Below the pieces are notes generated by a model. The model had not been told where the DNA came from. It saw only the letters and a program-made list of their open reading frames with translations, and made no database searches. DNA of 64,000 bases from assembly GCF_003946915.1 (NCBI RefSeq), contig NZ_RPOC01000018.1, positions 18,032-82,031 on the forward strand. The letters run 5' to 3'. Every line of letters starts with the position of its first letter. Within the stretch, counting starts at the first letter, position 1. The DNA is from Flavobacterium ustbae (GTDB taxonomy: Bacteria > Bacteroidota > Bacteroidia > Flavobacteriales > Flavobacteriaceae). This document shows positions 8,200 to 17,658 of the stretch, piece by piece. Position numbers and translations under genes: made by a program.

Positions 8200-9477
8200 A
8201 TGAAAACTAACCCAAATAAAAAGAACTCCTTAAAACATGTTCTTTTTGGAAGCCTTATTGGTACCACAATCGAATTTTTTGATTTTTATATTTATGCCAA
8301 TGCGGCGGTATTGGTTTTTCCTCAATTATTTTTTCCTAGTTCAGATTCTACAATGGCAACGTTGGAATCTTTAGCAACTTTTTCTATTGCTTTTTTATCT
8401 CGTCCTTTAGGTTCCGCTTTTTTTGGACATTATGGCGATAAGATTGGACGTAAATTTACGCTTGTTGCAGCTTTATTGACAATGGGAATTTCGACCGTTA
8501 CGATTGGATTTTTACCAAGTTATGAAAGTATTGGAGTTGCAGCGCCATTATTATTAATGCTTTGCCGATTCGGACAAGGTGTTGGTTTAGGAGGCGAGTG
8601 GGGTGGCGCTGTTTTATTGGCGATAGAAAACGCACCGCCAAATAAACGTGCTTGGTACGGAATGTTTCCGCAATTAGGCGCTCCAATTGGATTGTTGCTT
8701 TCAGGAGGAACTTTTCTGCTGCTGACAGATTCTATGAGCAATGAAGATTTTATGAACTACGGCTGGAGAATTCCTTTTATTGCCAGTGCACTTTTGGTTA
8801 TTGTTGGTTTTTATATCAGAACTAAAATTACTGAAACGCCTTCATTTGAAAATGCTAAGAAAGAGGAAGAAGAAGTAAAAGTACCCTTTTTAGAACTGGT
8901 AAAATCATATAAAAATCAATTGATTTTTGGAACATTTGCAGCGATAACAACATTCTTGGTTTTCTATTTAATGACCGTTTTTACACTAAGTTGGGCTACT
9001 TCAGATTTAGGAATTGTAAAAAGAGACGGATTATTAATTCAATTATTTTCTGTACTGTTTTTTGCCATTTTTATTCCCGTTTCGGCTGTTGTGGCAGATA
9101 AAATCGGACGTCGCAAAATGCTTATTGTGGCGACGGCAGCAATTGCGGTTTTCGGATTTTTCTTTTCTTATTTTTTAAGTGAAGGAAATATTACTCTGGT
9201 TGCAATTTTCGCCTGCATCGGAATGTCTTTAATGGGATTTACTTATGGTCCGTTAGGAACATTTTTGTCGGAATTGTTTCCAACCAATGTTCGTTATTCT
9301 GGAGCTTCATTGACTTTTAATATGGCTGGAATTCTTGGAGCGGCTTTTGCACCTATGATTGCTATTTGGTTGGCTAAAACGTATGATGTGAGTTATGTGG
9401 GCTACTATTTAATTGCTGCTGCTCTTATATCTTTAATTTCATTTTTGGTGATTAGTAAGGACGAACATAAGTTTTAG
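8200..9477 (+). CDS. MFS transporter, metabolite:H+ symporter type
   Basis: The 425-residue protein has twelve hydrophobic helices. Features of the MHS (ProP/shikimate/alpha-ketoglutarate) subfamily are visible: GTTIEFFDFYIYA in helix 1, GHYGDKIGRKFTLV in the loop between helices 2 and 3, RFGQGVGLGGEWGGA in helix 4 and ADKIGRRKML in the mid-protein loop. It probably imports an organic acid or osmolyte with protons. The substrate cannot be told from sequence. It is monocistronic, with its own promoter and a strong terminator. Confidence 0.92.
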   Translation: MKTNPNKKNSLKHVLFGSLIGTTIEFFDFYIYANAAVLVFPQLFFPSSDSTMATLESLATFSIAFLSRPLGSAFFGHYGDKIGRKFTLVAALLTMGISTVTIGFLPSYESIGVAAPLLLMLCRFGQGVGLGGEWGGAVLLAIENAPPNKRAWYGMFPQLGAPIGLLLSGGTFLLLTDSMSNEDFMNYGWRIPFIASALLVIVGFYIRTKITETPSFENAKKEEEEVKVPFLELVKSYKNQLIFGTFAAITTFLVFYLMTVFTLSWATSDLGIVKRDGLLIQLFSVLFFAIFIPVSAVVADKIGRRKMLIVATAAIAVFGFFFSYFLSEGNITLVAIFACIGMSLMGFTYGPLGTFLSELFPTNVRYSGASLTFNMAGILGAAFAPMIAIWLAKTYDVSYVGYYLIAAALISLISFLVISKDEHKF

Positions 9478-9514
9478 GATTTTTAAAGAAAAGAACAATA
9501 AAATTTAAACAGAG

Positions 9515-9549
9515 TCCGCTAGGTAATATTTTACTTAGCGGATTTTTGT
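9515..9549. terminator. Strong terminator between convergent genes
   Basis: A 12-bp stem (TCCGCTAGGTAA with TTACTTAGCGGA, one G-T pair) has a 4-base loop and is followed by T-rich DNA. It separates the MFS gene from the convergent large adhesin-like gene. Confidence 0.85.
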
Positions 9550-9551
9550 TT

Positions 9552-12500
9552 TTATCTTTTTAAGCTAAAATGTCCTCTAAATTCTGTTCCGTTTATTCTA
9601 GTAGCAGTAAACCAATAATCTGATGCCGGCTCCTGATAGCCCAAATAGGTTCCATCCCATGAGGTGTTTAGTCTTAATTCTTTAATTAGTTTACCATATC
9701 TGTCAAATATTCTAATCGACGAATTAGGAGCTAAATAGGCAGATTCGATTGTCCAAGTATCATTAAAGCCATCGCCATTTGGAGTAAAAAATTTTGGAAA
9801 TGGTAGTTCATCATTTAAATCAATACAATTTTGGTCTGTTTCTCTAAGGATATTTATTGTAATTGGAATTCGATCACTTTCGCAATTATTTATTGTTTGA
9901 GAAACATAATAGACAATTCCATTTTCAAGAGTAGTCGATTCTGATAAAGTAATTGAAGACGAAGCGTTTTCGTACCATTTTAAGTTTTGCCCAATGATTT
10001 CAATTTCACTAATTTTTGCATTTTTTTGAATGCAAAATTGCTGTGGAGAATCGGCAATTGGAATTTGAGTATCTTGTATTTTTACATTAATTGCAAATCT
10101 TTCGCTTTCGCAGTTATTTATTGTTTGTGTAACATAATAGGTTCTGCTTTCTAATAAATTAGTTTCAGATAAAAGATTTCCATTACTTGCAGAATCGTAC
10201 CATTTTAAAGCTGTTCCCGAAATGTTAAGATTTTCAAGAGTCGCAATTTGGTCAATGCAAAATTGGTAATTGTTATTTCCAGTAGGCATTGAAGTGTCAT
10301 AAACGTGAACAAGAATTGGCACTCTGTCACTTTCACAGCCAATAGTTTGAGAAGCATAATAAGTTCTGTTGTCTTCTAGTATAGTTGTATTGGGTAAAAC
10401 AGCAGCAGAAACATTAGTGTCAAACCATTTTATATTTTGTCCTGTAATTTGAATATCATTAAGAGTTTTATTTTCTTTTTTACAGAAAAATTGTTCTGGG
10501 TTTCCAGTTGGAACAGATGGTGTAGTAGCAATTGAGACAGTAACTCCAAATCTTGGACCTTCGCAATTATTTACGGTTTGAGAAGCGTAATAAGTTTTTC
10601 CGTCTTCTAATGCAGTTGTTTCTGTCAATAATGAACCATTTATTGCCGAGTCATACCATTTTATAGAAGTTCCGGTGATTTCTAGATTCGTAATTGTTGC
10701 ATTTTGCGCTGTACAAAACTGCTGATTTGCGTTTCCAGTTGGAGAAAATGTAACTTGAATATTAATTTTAACAGGAACTCTTTCGCTTTCACATCCGTTT
10801 ATGGTTTGAGAAGCATAATAAGTTGCTTTATCTTGAGCTACGGTTGTAGGTGAAACGAGTGTCCCGTTCGTTAAATTGCTATACCATTTAATGTTTTGAC
10901 CTGTTATTTGAATATCATTTAAAGTTGCATTTTGTTCTACACAAAAAGTTTGTAATGAGTTTGCGGTTGGCAATGGTTGACTTGTAATGGTAACAGTTTG
11001 GTTTTGAGTAGATGAATTTCCGTTCCCATCGCTATAATTCCATACAATTGTGTAAGTTCCAGGTAAAGCATAAGACAGCGGACTTGTTGTCGTTGCATTG
11101 ATTATGCCTGCACAAGCATCATTTGCTGTTGGAATTGTTGTTACAGTCGTATTGCAATCTCCCGTTATTGCTGGAAGAGTTGCTAAATCTGGTACTGGAG
11201 CTACATTATCTCCAATAGTAACATTAATTTTTTTAGTATCATCGCAACCACCAGTTCCAGTAATTAAACAGCTGTATTCTCCAGAATTAATTGATGACGC
11301 ATTTGGGATTGTTGGATTTTGATCTGTCGATGTAAAGCCATTTGGACCTGTCCAAGAATAATTAGTTCCTCCTGATGCTTTTAGTTCCAGTGTCTTTCCA
11401 GTGCATATCGGAGAATTTGATGTAACTACAGGAATTGTAAAGGAAAGATCTTCGGAGAATTTCATTAAGAAAAAATTTTTATTTCCCAAGATATTGCTTT
11501 GGTAAGAACTTGCATCGGCAATATCGTCATTAAAACTTGATTGTCCTGAAACAAATATTGCGCCGTCAGAATCTAAATCTATTTTTACAGTATTGTCATT
11601 GCCAATATATGTTCCCCAAATAAAATTACCTTCAGTAGAAAACTTACCCGTATATCCATAGTGGGTTCTTATTCGATTTGGTTTAAACGAACATGGAGTA
11701 GTTAGATTGTCATCAGTTCTAAAATCCATATTTCCACCTCCAATATAAAGTGAATTATTTTTAAAGATTATAGAAGAAATATTAATGTCTCCTACGTAAG
11801 TGCCCCATACCCTTTGTCCAGAACTATTTAGTTTTGATAAAAAACCTTTATAAAGATTAGAATTTGAGTTTTCAAAAGTACCAGGTGTTGCAATATTATC
11901 AGAACTATAGGAATATCCACCGATATAAATATTTTCTTCATTATCTATTTCGACAGATTCAATATTTTCCATCGAGGAGCTACCACCATAATAGCTGCCC
12001 CAAATTCTTACACCATCTAATGAGAATTTACAGACATAGCCATCTCCAGGATATGCTGGATTTAGATTCTCTTGAAAAACTCCAGGAGTTGTCATATTAT
12101 TTGTACTATCGCTACTCCCTGCAACAACCAAATATGAATCTTTTATAGCAACAGTACTAAAAACATCAGTTCCGTTACCTCCAACATATGTGCTCCAAAT
12201 TAAATTGCCATTTTTATTGAATTTTGTAATAAATCCATCAGTAGGTATTGTATATGGATTAGTCGAGTTGTTAAGTTGGTTTTGAAAATTACTATTTATT
12301 GCAATGTTTGTTTTGCTAGAAGTTTTGCCAACAATGTAAATGTCATCGTTACTATCAAGATCTAGGTCGGTCGCGTAATCACTGTCTTCACCTCCAAAAT
12401 AGGTTCCCCATTGCCTTACTCCATTACTGTTAAACTTTACTAAGAAAGCATCTGAGAATCCTTTTAAATTTGGTTGGAAAGATCCAAAAGTACTAATATT

Positions 12501-13622
12501 CGTTTCTGACCATGTATAGCCTGTAATTAGAACATTATTTTGGGAATCGGTTTTTACTCCATAAATATAAATGGCATTTGTACCAGCATAGTAAGTCCCC
12601 CAAAGTCTATTGCCGTTTTTATCAAACTTAAATAAAATGCCATTTGTAATTGAATTAACATACGGATGACTCGCATCTGTTTGATGTGCCCCAGAAGTAG
12701 CATAAGAAGGACTTTGTGATGTTGTAGATCCTGAAACATAAGCATTTCCTAATGAATCAGTTGTTAAGTCGGAAGGATACCAATTTGAAGCTGACATTCC
12801 AGTTTCATCACCATAAAAAGTCCCCCAAAGTCTGGTTGGTACAGGATCAATAACAACTTTTTTACCAGCTAAAAAATTTGCAGAACGAAATCCGTAAACA
12901 TTCTGCCTTAATTTTTGATATCCTACAACAATTCCTTTTTTATGTCCTTTTTCTTCAATCCAACTGGCAGGAAGTGTTTCTTCCATTTTTCCAAAACGAA
13001 CATTCATTTGGATTTTATTATCTACCAAATTTGTTTCGGCACCGCTAAATTTTAATTGAATATCAGAGATTTTTCCTTTTGGATGAATGATAAAATTATA
13101 TTCGACAGTTTTTTGAGGGTCTTCAGGAATTGTAAAAACAGCATCAATGTTGGGGTAAATATTTTTGTAGGTAATCTGTTTATATTGATAAACTTCCAGA
13201 ACACCTTCAGATTTGTTTGGAACATTGTAATAATTGTCAAAATCAGATGATTTTTGCTTCGTAATTAATTCAACTTTTGGATTAGAGTTCACAAAATCAA
13301 TATCAACTCTATGAAATGCATATTCTAGATTAAACTGTTCTTTTTCTCCTTTTTCAGGAATTTGATAAGGAAGTATTTTTGCTGTAGAAGAACTAGCTAT
13401 AGGTGTCTTTTTTATTTCATAAATATCATAAGAAAAGCCATTTTTCTTTAACTGGACATTTAAACCTCCTGAATTCAGTAAATATTTAACTGCAGTATTT
13501 GGTTTCCCATTTTGATCAAGAATTTGACCTTTATTCTCTTTAAATCCAATGGATTGATTTTTATTTTGCGAAAATAATTGTGCTACTATTAAGAAAAGAA
13601 GAATAAGTAATTTTTGTTTCAT
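9552..13622 (-). CDS. Secreted SBBP-repeat protein with T9SS type B C-terminal domain
   Basis: This 1356-residue protein has a signal peptide (to about residue 18, ending LFSQ). An N-terminal DUF7948-like domain covers residues 25-260. A beta-propeller-like SBBP repeat block follows to about residue 730, marked by repeated units of the form WGTYxG and DAFLVKF. Next is a PKD/Ig-like domain (SNSPICTGKTLELKASGG) and a HYR-like domain. Then come six copies of a roughly 75-residue Ig-like repeat carrying QFC, IKWYDS and TYYASQTINGCES motifs. The last 90 residues (FFTPNGDGFNDTWTIE to GHFSLKR) form the gliding-motility-associated CHU C-terminal domain used for type IX secretion. It is likely a large cell-surface adhesin. 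Confidence 0.93.
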   Translation of the reverse strand: MKQKLLILLFLIVAQLFSQNKNQSIGFKENKGQILDQNGKPNTAVKYLLNSGGLNVQLKKNGFSYDIYEIKKTPIASSSTAKILPYQIPEKGEKEQFNLEYAFHRVDIDFVNSNPKVELITKQKSSDFDNYYNVPNKSEGVLEVYQYKQITYKNIYPNIDAVFTIPEDPQKTVEYNFIIHPKGKISDIQLKFSGAETNLVDNKIQMNVRFGKMEETLPASWIEEKGHKKGIVVGYQKLRQNVYGFRSANFLAGKKVVIDPVPTRLWGTFYGDETGMSASNWYPSDLTTDSLGNAYVSGSTTSQSPSYATSGAHQTDASHPYVNSITNGILFKFDKNGNRLWGTYYAGTNAIYIYGVKTDSQNNVLITGYTWSETNISTFGSFQPNLKGFSDAFLVKFNSNGVRQWGTYFGGEDSDYATDLDLDSNDDIYIVGKTSSKTNIAINSNFQNQLNNSTNPYTIPTDGFITKFNKNGNLIWSTYVGGNGTDVFSTVAIKDSYLVVAGSSDSTNNMTTPGVFQENLNPAYPGDGYVCKFSLDGVRIWGSYYGGSSSMENIESVEIDNEENIYIGGYSYSSDNIATPGTFENSNSNLYKGFLSKLNSSGQRVWGTYVGDINISSIIFKNNSLYIGGGNMDFRTDDNLTTPCSFKPNRIRTHYGYTGKFSTEGNFIWGTYIGNDNTVKIDLDSDGAIFVSGQSSFNDDIADASSYQSNILGNKNFFLMKFSEDLSFTIPVVTSNSPICTGKTLELKASGGTNYSWTGPNGFTSTDQNPTIPNASSINSGEYSCLITGTGGCDDTKKINVTIGDNVAPVPDLATLPAITGDCNTTVTTIPTANDACAGIINATTTSPLSYALPGTYTIVWNYSDGNGNSSTQNQTVTITSQPLPTANSLQTFCVEQNATLNDIQITGQNIKWYSNLTNGTLVSPTTVAQDKATYYASQTINGCESERVPVKINIQVTFSPTGNANQQFCTAQNATITNLEITGTSIKWYDSAINGSLLTETTALEDGKTYYASQTVNNCEGPRFGVTVSIATTPSVPTGNPEQFFCKKENKTLNDIQITGQNIKWFDTNVSAAVLPNTTILEDNRTYYASQTIGCESDRVPILVHVYDTSMPTGNNNYQFCIDQIATLENLNISGTALKWYDSASNGNLLSETNLLESRTYYVTQTINNCESERFAINVKIQDTQIPIADSPQQFCIQKNAKISEIEIIGQNLKWYENASSSITLSESTTLENGIVYYVSQTINNCESDRIPITINILRETDQNCIDLNDELPFPKFFTPNGDGFNDTWTIESAYLAPNSSIRIFDRYGKLIKELRLNTSWDGTYLGYQEPASDYWFTATRINGTEFRGHFSLKR

Positions 13623-13642
13623 TATACTAATTTGAATCTTCG

Positions 13643-13650
13643 CAAATGTA
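13643..13650 (-). promoter_or_regulatory. -7 promoter element of the large surface-protein gene
   Basis: The minus strand reads TACATTTG, matching TAnnTTTG, 21 bp upstream of the ATG at 13622. Confidence 0.5.
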
Positions 13651-13731
13651 ATTAATTATCTACAAAAAAAATCTAAATTTTAGATCTAAACTTCGCTTAA
13701 AATCTTTTCTCCAAAAGTCTCCAAATAAGCG

Positions 13732-13739
13732 TATTTTTG
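13732..13739 (+). promoter_or_regulatory. -7 promoter element of the radical SAM gene
   Basis: TATTTTTG matches TAnnTTTG and ends 17 bp before the TTG start at 13757, so the leader would be only about 10 nt. Confidence 0.45.
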
Positions 13740-13756
13740 CAAAAAAATATTCCCTT

Positions 13757-15973
13757 TTGAAAACAAAACTTTTTGTAATCACGCCGCCATTTACCCAACT
13801 GAATACCCCGTATCCGGCAACGGCGTATATAAAAGGTTTTCTGAATACTAAAAATATAGAATCGGTTCAGGCAGATTTGGGTATTGATGTAATTTTAGAA
13901 CTGTTTTCTAAGAAAGGACTTATTGATTTGTTTAACGTTTCATCCCGAAACTTCGGGACAGAGTTTCAAGTTTCAAATCTTGAAATCTCAGATAACTCAA
14001 AACGAATTTTTGCACTTCAAGACGAATACATCAAAACGATAGATTCTGTAATTCAGTTTTTGCAGGGAAAAAATCCAACATTAGCTTTACAAATTTGTCA
14101 GGAAGATTTTCTTCCAGAAGCTTCTCGTTTTGCACAATTAGAAGAACTCGATTGGGCTTTTGGAACCATGGGAACGCAAGACAAAGCGAAACATTTGGCA
14201 ACTTTGTATCTTGAAGACATTTCAGATTTTATTGTAGAATGTGTCGACGAAAACTTCGGTTTTAGCCGATACGCCGAACGTTTAGGACGAAGCGCCAATT
14301 CTTTTGATGAATTGTACGAAGCTTTACAACAAGAACCAACGTATATCGATTCGATTTTAATTTCTATTTTGAAAGAAAAAATCGAAGCTGTAAAACCATC
14401 ATTGTTTTTAATTTCTGTTCCTTTTCCAGGGAATTTATATAGCGCATTCAGATGTGCGCAATGGGTAAAAGAAAATCATCCTGAAATTAAAATCTCGATG
14501 GGAGGAGGTTTTCCAAATACAGAATTGCGTTCGCTTTCTGATAAGCGTGTTTTTGAGTTTTTCGATTTTATCACTTTAGATGATGGAGAAGTTCCAATTG
14601 AAGAATTAATTTTCCATTTAGAAAATCCAGATTCTGATTCTTTCAAAAGAACATTTTTATTAGAAAAAGGAGAAGTAGTCTACAAAAACAATTCTCTTAA
14701 ACACGATTATAAACAATCGCAGGTTGGCACACCAGATTATTCAGATCTTCCTTTAGATAAATATATTTCGGTTATCGAAATCGTAAATCCGATGCATCGA
14801 ATGTGGAGTGACGGACGTTGGAACAAACTTACAATGGCGCACGGCTGTTATTGGGGAAAATGTACTTTTTGTGATATTTCTTTAGATTATATAAAAGTCT
14901 ACGAGCCTGTTGCAGCGAGTCTTCTTTGTGATCGAATAGAAGAATTGATCGAAAAAACTGGTCAAAACGGATTCCATTTTGTTGATGAAGCTGCACCGCC
15001 AGCATTGATGCGCGCTTTGGCTCTTGAAATTTTAAAACGAAAATTGGCTGTAACTTGGTGGACCAATATTCGATTTGAAAAAAGCTTTTCTAAAGATTTG
15101 TGTTTGCTGTTAAAAGCTTCTGGCTGTATTGCTGTTTCTGGAGGTTTAGAAGTAGCTTCAGATCGATTGTTGAAATTAATCGATAAAGGCGTAACGGTTG
15201 AACAAGTTGCCAAAGTAACACGAAATTTTACCGAAGCCGGAATCATGGTGCATGCGTATCTAATGTACGGATATCCAACACAGACTATTCAGGAAACTGT
15301 TGATAGTCTGGAAATGGTTCGTCAGTTGTTTGAAGCTGGAGTTTTGCAGTCTGGTTTTTGGCATCAGTTTGCTTTAACGGCTCATAGTCCAGTCGGATTG
15401 TATCCAGAACAATTCGGTGTTACAAAAAAAACGGAAGCAATTGGAACTTTTGCCAACAACGATATTGAATATACTGATTCTACAGGAATTAATCACGATA
15501 AATTTAGTTTCGGATTAAAGAAATCGCTTTTCAATTTCATGCACGGAATCTGTTTTGATTACGAACTTCAGGATTGGTTCGATTTTAAAATTCCGAAAAC
15601 AAAAATTCACCCTGATTTTATTTTTAATGCTTTAGAAGAACAAAACGATTTCAATACTAAACCAAATGCAAAAGTGGTTTGGCTTGGCGGAAAACCTTCA
15701 GCATCTGCTTTTACCAAATCAAAAAAAGGAAGAAGCTGGGAAATGATGTCGCTAACTTTTCATGATAAAAAAGAAAGTTTCGATATCCAGACAAGCAAAG
15801 AAGAAGGAGAGTGGCTGGTTTCTATTTTATCGAAAATAAACGTTTCTGGAGCTAAAAATTATACTTTTCAAGAAGTCAAAAATGATTTCGAAAGTTCTCT
15901 AGAAGATTTCGAATTGTTTTGGTACTCTAAACCTGTAAATACTTTGAGAGAGTTCGGTTTACTGGTGCTTTAA
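13757..15973 (+). CDS. B12-binding domain radical SAM protein with CX4CX2C cluster motif
   Basis: The 738-residue protein starts at a TTG codon; no in-frame ATG lies upstream near the promoter. The N-terminal half (FVITPPFTQLNTPYPATAYI, then ISVPFPGNLYSAFRCAQWV) resembles a cobalamin-binding fold. The radical SAM core carries HGCYWGKCTFC with Cys at about 364, 369 and 372, a CX4CX2C spacing rather than the usual CX3CX2C. GGLEVASDRLLKLIDKG and HAYLMYGYPTQT are typical later core motifs. Such proteins perform radical methylations or rearrangements; the substrate is unknown. A repeat-derived palindrome appears to be inserted in frame at residues 62-68. It is convergent with the MBL-fold gene, overlapping by 4 bp. 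Confidence 0.88.
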   Translation: MKTKLFVITPPFTQLNTPYPATAYIKGFLNTKNIESVQADLGIDVILELFSKKGLIDLFNVSSRNFGTEFQVSNLEISDNSKRIFALQDEYIKTIDSVIQFLQGKNPTLALQICQEDFLPEASRFAQLEELDWAFGTMGTQDKAKHLATLYLEDISDFIVECVDENFGFSRYAERLGRSANSFDELYEALQQEPTYIDSILISILKEKIEAVKPSLFLISVPFPGNLYSAFRCAQWVKENHPEIKISMGGGFPNTELRSLSDKRVFEFFDFITLDDGEVPIEELIFHLENPDSDSFKRTFLLEKGEVVYKNNSLKHDYKQSQVGTPDYSDLPLDKYISVIEIVNPMHRMWSDGRWNKLTMAHGCYWGKCTFCDISLDYIKVYEPVAASLLCDRIEELIEKTGQNGFHFVDEAAPPALMRALALEILKRKLAVTWWTNIRFEKSFSKDLCLLLKASGCIAVSGGLEVASDRLLKLIDKGVTVEQVAKVTRNFTEAGIMVHAYLMYGYPTQTIQETVDSLEMVRQLFEAGVLQSGFWHQFALTAHSPVGLYPEQFGVTKKTEAIGTFANNDIEYTDSTGINHDKFSFGLKKSLFNFMHGICFDYELQDWFDFKIPKTKIHPDFIFNALEEQNDFNTKPNAKVVWLGGKPSASAFTKSKKGRSWEMMSLTFHDKKESFDIQTSKEEGEWLVSILSKINVSGAKNYTFQEVKNDFESSLEDFELFWYSKPVNTLREFGLLVL
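13943..13958. repeat. In-frame TCCCGA-TCGGGA palindrome inside the radical SAM gene
   Basis: TCCCGAA-AC-TTCGGGA lies in coding sequence and is followed by GTTTCAAGTTTCAAATCTTG, which resembles intergenic tandem repeats at 33423 and 51340. Close relatives of the palindrome occur at 22129 and 37379, both intergenic. Confidence 0.7.
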
Positions 15974-16734
15974 TATTCAATACATTCTCCATCATTTGGA
16001 ATGGAAGTTTTGTTTATAAGGCCGTGATCTGATAACGCTGTTTTTAATTGAGATCTTGTTGTTGGACAATGGTTTAAAGCTTCTAGATGATTGGCGAGAA
16101 CTTTCCCAGGAGCAAGTGTAGTAAATTTCAAAATATCATCCATTCGCATTAACAGCGGTTGTCCAAAATCTAATCTTGCGGTACCACAGGCAACAACTGA
16201 AATGTCTGGTTTCAATTGTGTGAGAACTTTTTCTACATGTTCAGTAAAAATAGTATCAGAACTAACGTAAACCGATTTTTGATCTGCCAATTCGATATGA
16301 AATCCCATAACATTTCCCATTAATTTAGCAACAAAACCATAACCGTGAATGGCTGGAATTCCAGTAATTTTTCCGTCCAAAAACTTTTGCGGTTCCCAAT
16401 ATTCCAGAGTTTGAATTACGCTAAGTCCTCTTTGTACTAAAGCTTTTTCATCTTTAGAACTGCAGATAACAGGAATGCTTTTTCGTCTTAAAAAAACTTC
16501 ACCCGCTTTATCAATATGGTCAGGATGCAAATGCGTGATCAAACAATGTGTAACACGGCTTAGTATATCGCGGCTGTTTTTTGGCAGTGCAACCAGCGGA
16601 TTTCTTTTAGGTTTGTATCTGAAAATTGTAAAAGGCGGAATTGTTTTTCTTTTGCCCAACATTGGGTCAACTAAAATGACATGCTTTTCTGTTTCAATTA
16701 CCAAGGTGGCATTTCGCAAATGATGTAATTTCAT
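15970..16734 (-). CDS. MBL-fold metallo-hydrolase (UlaG-like)
   Basis: This 254-residue metallo-beta-lactamase-fold protein has the metal-binding motif THLHPDHID near residue 70, a later HGYG, the region SSDTIF (Asp ligand) near 160 and a C-terminal NHLEALNHC that supplies the last His. The N-terminus LHHLRNATLVIETEKHVILV is typical of the UlaG-like and YtnP-like branch. It should be a cytoplasmic two-metal hydrolase; the substrate is unknown. Confidence 0.88.
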   Translation of the reverse strand: MKLHHLRNATLVIETEKHVILVDPMLGKRKTIPPFTIFRYKPKRNPLVALPKNSRDILSRVTHCLITHLHPDHIDKAGEVFLRRKSIPVICSSKDEKALVQRGLSVIQTLEYWEPQKFLDGKITGIPAIHGYGFVAKLMGNVMGFHIELADQKSVYVSSDTIFTEHVEKVLTQLKPDISVVACGTARLDFGQPLLMRMDDILKFTTLAPGKVLANHLEALNHCPTTRSQLKTALSDHGLINKTSIPNDGECIEY

Positions 16735-16828
16735 ATCAGAGGAAATTAGATATTAAAAATACAAATTTTCGGAAAAAATATTTACAGATTTTTCTTTATT
16801 TTTAACAGAATTGTTATTATTTAATTTT

Positions 16829-17134
16829 ATGTATTTACAGGAAGGTTTTCATACCTATTTCATTTATATTTTGACTAATAAAGCTAAAACTGTTTTTTAT
16901 ACAGGTGTAACTAACGATCTCAAAAAGAGAGTGCAAAAGCACAAAGACAATATTTTGATGAAGAATAAAACTTTTGCTTCAAAATACAATGTAGAATTTT
17001 TACTTTATTATGAAAAATTTACATGGATTCAGGAAGCGATTGCCAGAGAAAAAGAAATAAAAGGTTGGACAAGAGAGAAGAAACTAACGTTAATCAAAAC
17101 GATAAATCCTGATTTAGAATTTTTAGAGAACTAA
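16829..17134 (+). CDS. GIY-YIG domain protein (UPF0213-like endonuclease)
   Basis: The 101-residue protein from the ATG at 16829 consists of one GIY-YIG domain: HTYFIYILTNKAKTVFYTGVTNDLKKRV, then KYNVEFLLYYEKF and AIAREKEIKGW. The Arg and Glu of the family (R in AREKEIK, E of the same helix) are present, while the second signature reads YTG rather than YIG. A longer frame begins with TTG at 16811 but adds only seven residues outside the domain. The function of these small chromosomal copies is unclear. It lies next to the palindromic repeat array at 17158-17630. Confidence 0.85.
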   Translation: MYLQEGFHTYFIYILTNKAKTVFYTGVTNDLKKRVQKHKDNILMKNKTFASKYNVEFLLYYEKFTWIQEAIAREKEIKGWTREKKLTLIKTINPDLEFLEN

Positions 17135-17157
17135 TTCAGGATACTAATTTAAGTCCA

Positions 17158-17630
17158 GTTTGTCATCCTGACGAAGGAAGGATCTTCGCAAGAAACTCCG
17201 CAATCTGAATCGGTAATCTGTATTTTAGCCTAGTTTGTCATCCTGACGAAGGAAGGATCTCCGCAAGAAACTCCGCAATCAAAATCGATAATCTTTGTCG
17301 AGCTACTTGCGAAGATTCCTCGTTCCTTGAAATGACAAATCTTTGCGATTATTCTGTGTGTTAAGATATTTTAAGTTTAGTTTGTCATCCTGACGAAGGA
17401 AGGATCTCCACAAGAAACTCCGGAATCTGAGTCGACAAACTTTGTCGAGCTACTTACGGAAATTCCTCGTTCCTCGGAATGACAAATCTTTGCTATATTC
17501 TGTGTGTTAAGATATTTTAAGTTTAGTTTGTCATCCTGACGAAGGAAGGATCTCCACAAGAAACTCCGCAATCAAAATCGATAATCTTTGTCGAGCTACT
17601 TACGGAGATCCTTCCTTCGTCAGGATGACA
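17158..17630. repeat. Four-copy palindromic repeat array (GTCATCCTGACGAAGGAAGG)
   Basis: Forward arms GTTTGTCATCCTGACGAAGG start near 17158, 17233, 17380 and 17526. Copies two, three and four are each closed by an inverted arm (GATTCCTCGTTCC or CCTTCCTTCGTCAGGATGAC), so each can form a hairpin of about 105 bp. Units three and four, with their left flank TGTGTGTTAAGATATTTTAA, look like a tandem duplication of about 145 bp. The whole 524-bp gap between the convergent GIY-YIG and response-regulator genes is occupied by it, with no gene. Confidence 0.85.
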
Positions 17631-17658
17631 AGTATGACGTATATTTTATGCTTAGAAT

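Noticed and set aside
11864..12148. Plus-strand ORF of 94 residues opposite the large surface protein
   Set aside because: It is antisense to the repeat region of a gene with a clear signal peptide and C-terminal sorting domain. The open frame follows from the repeats.
17377..17571. Small minus-strand ORF in the repeat array
   Set aside because: It is composed of repeat units and repeats its own sequence (SFLWRSFLRQDDK, SCGDPSFVRM). This is translation of repeat DNA.
17158..17630. Possible CRISPR array
   Set aside because: There are only four units, the units are long hairpins with imperfect closing arms, the intervals are not of uniform spacer size and no cas gene is in the window.
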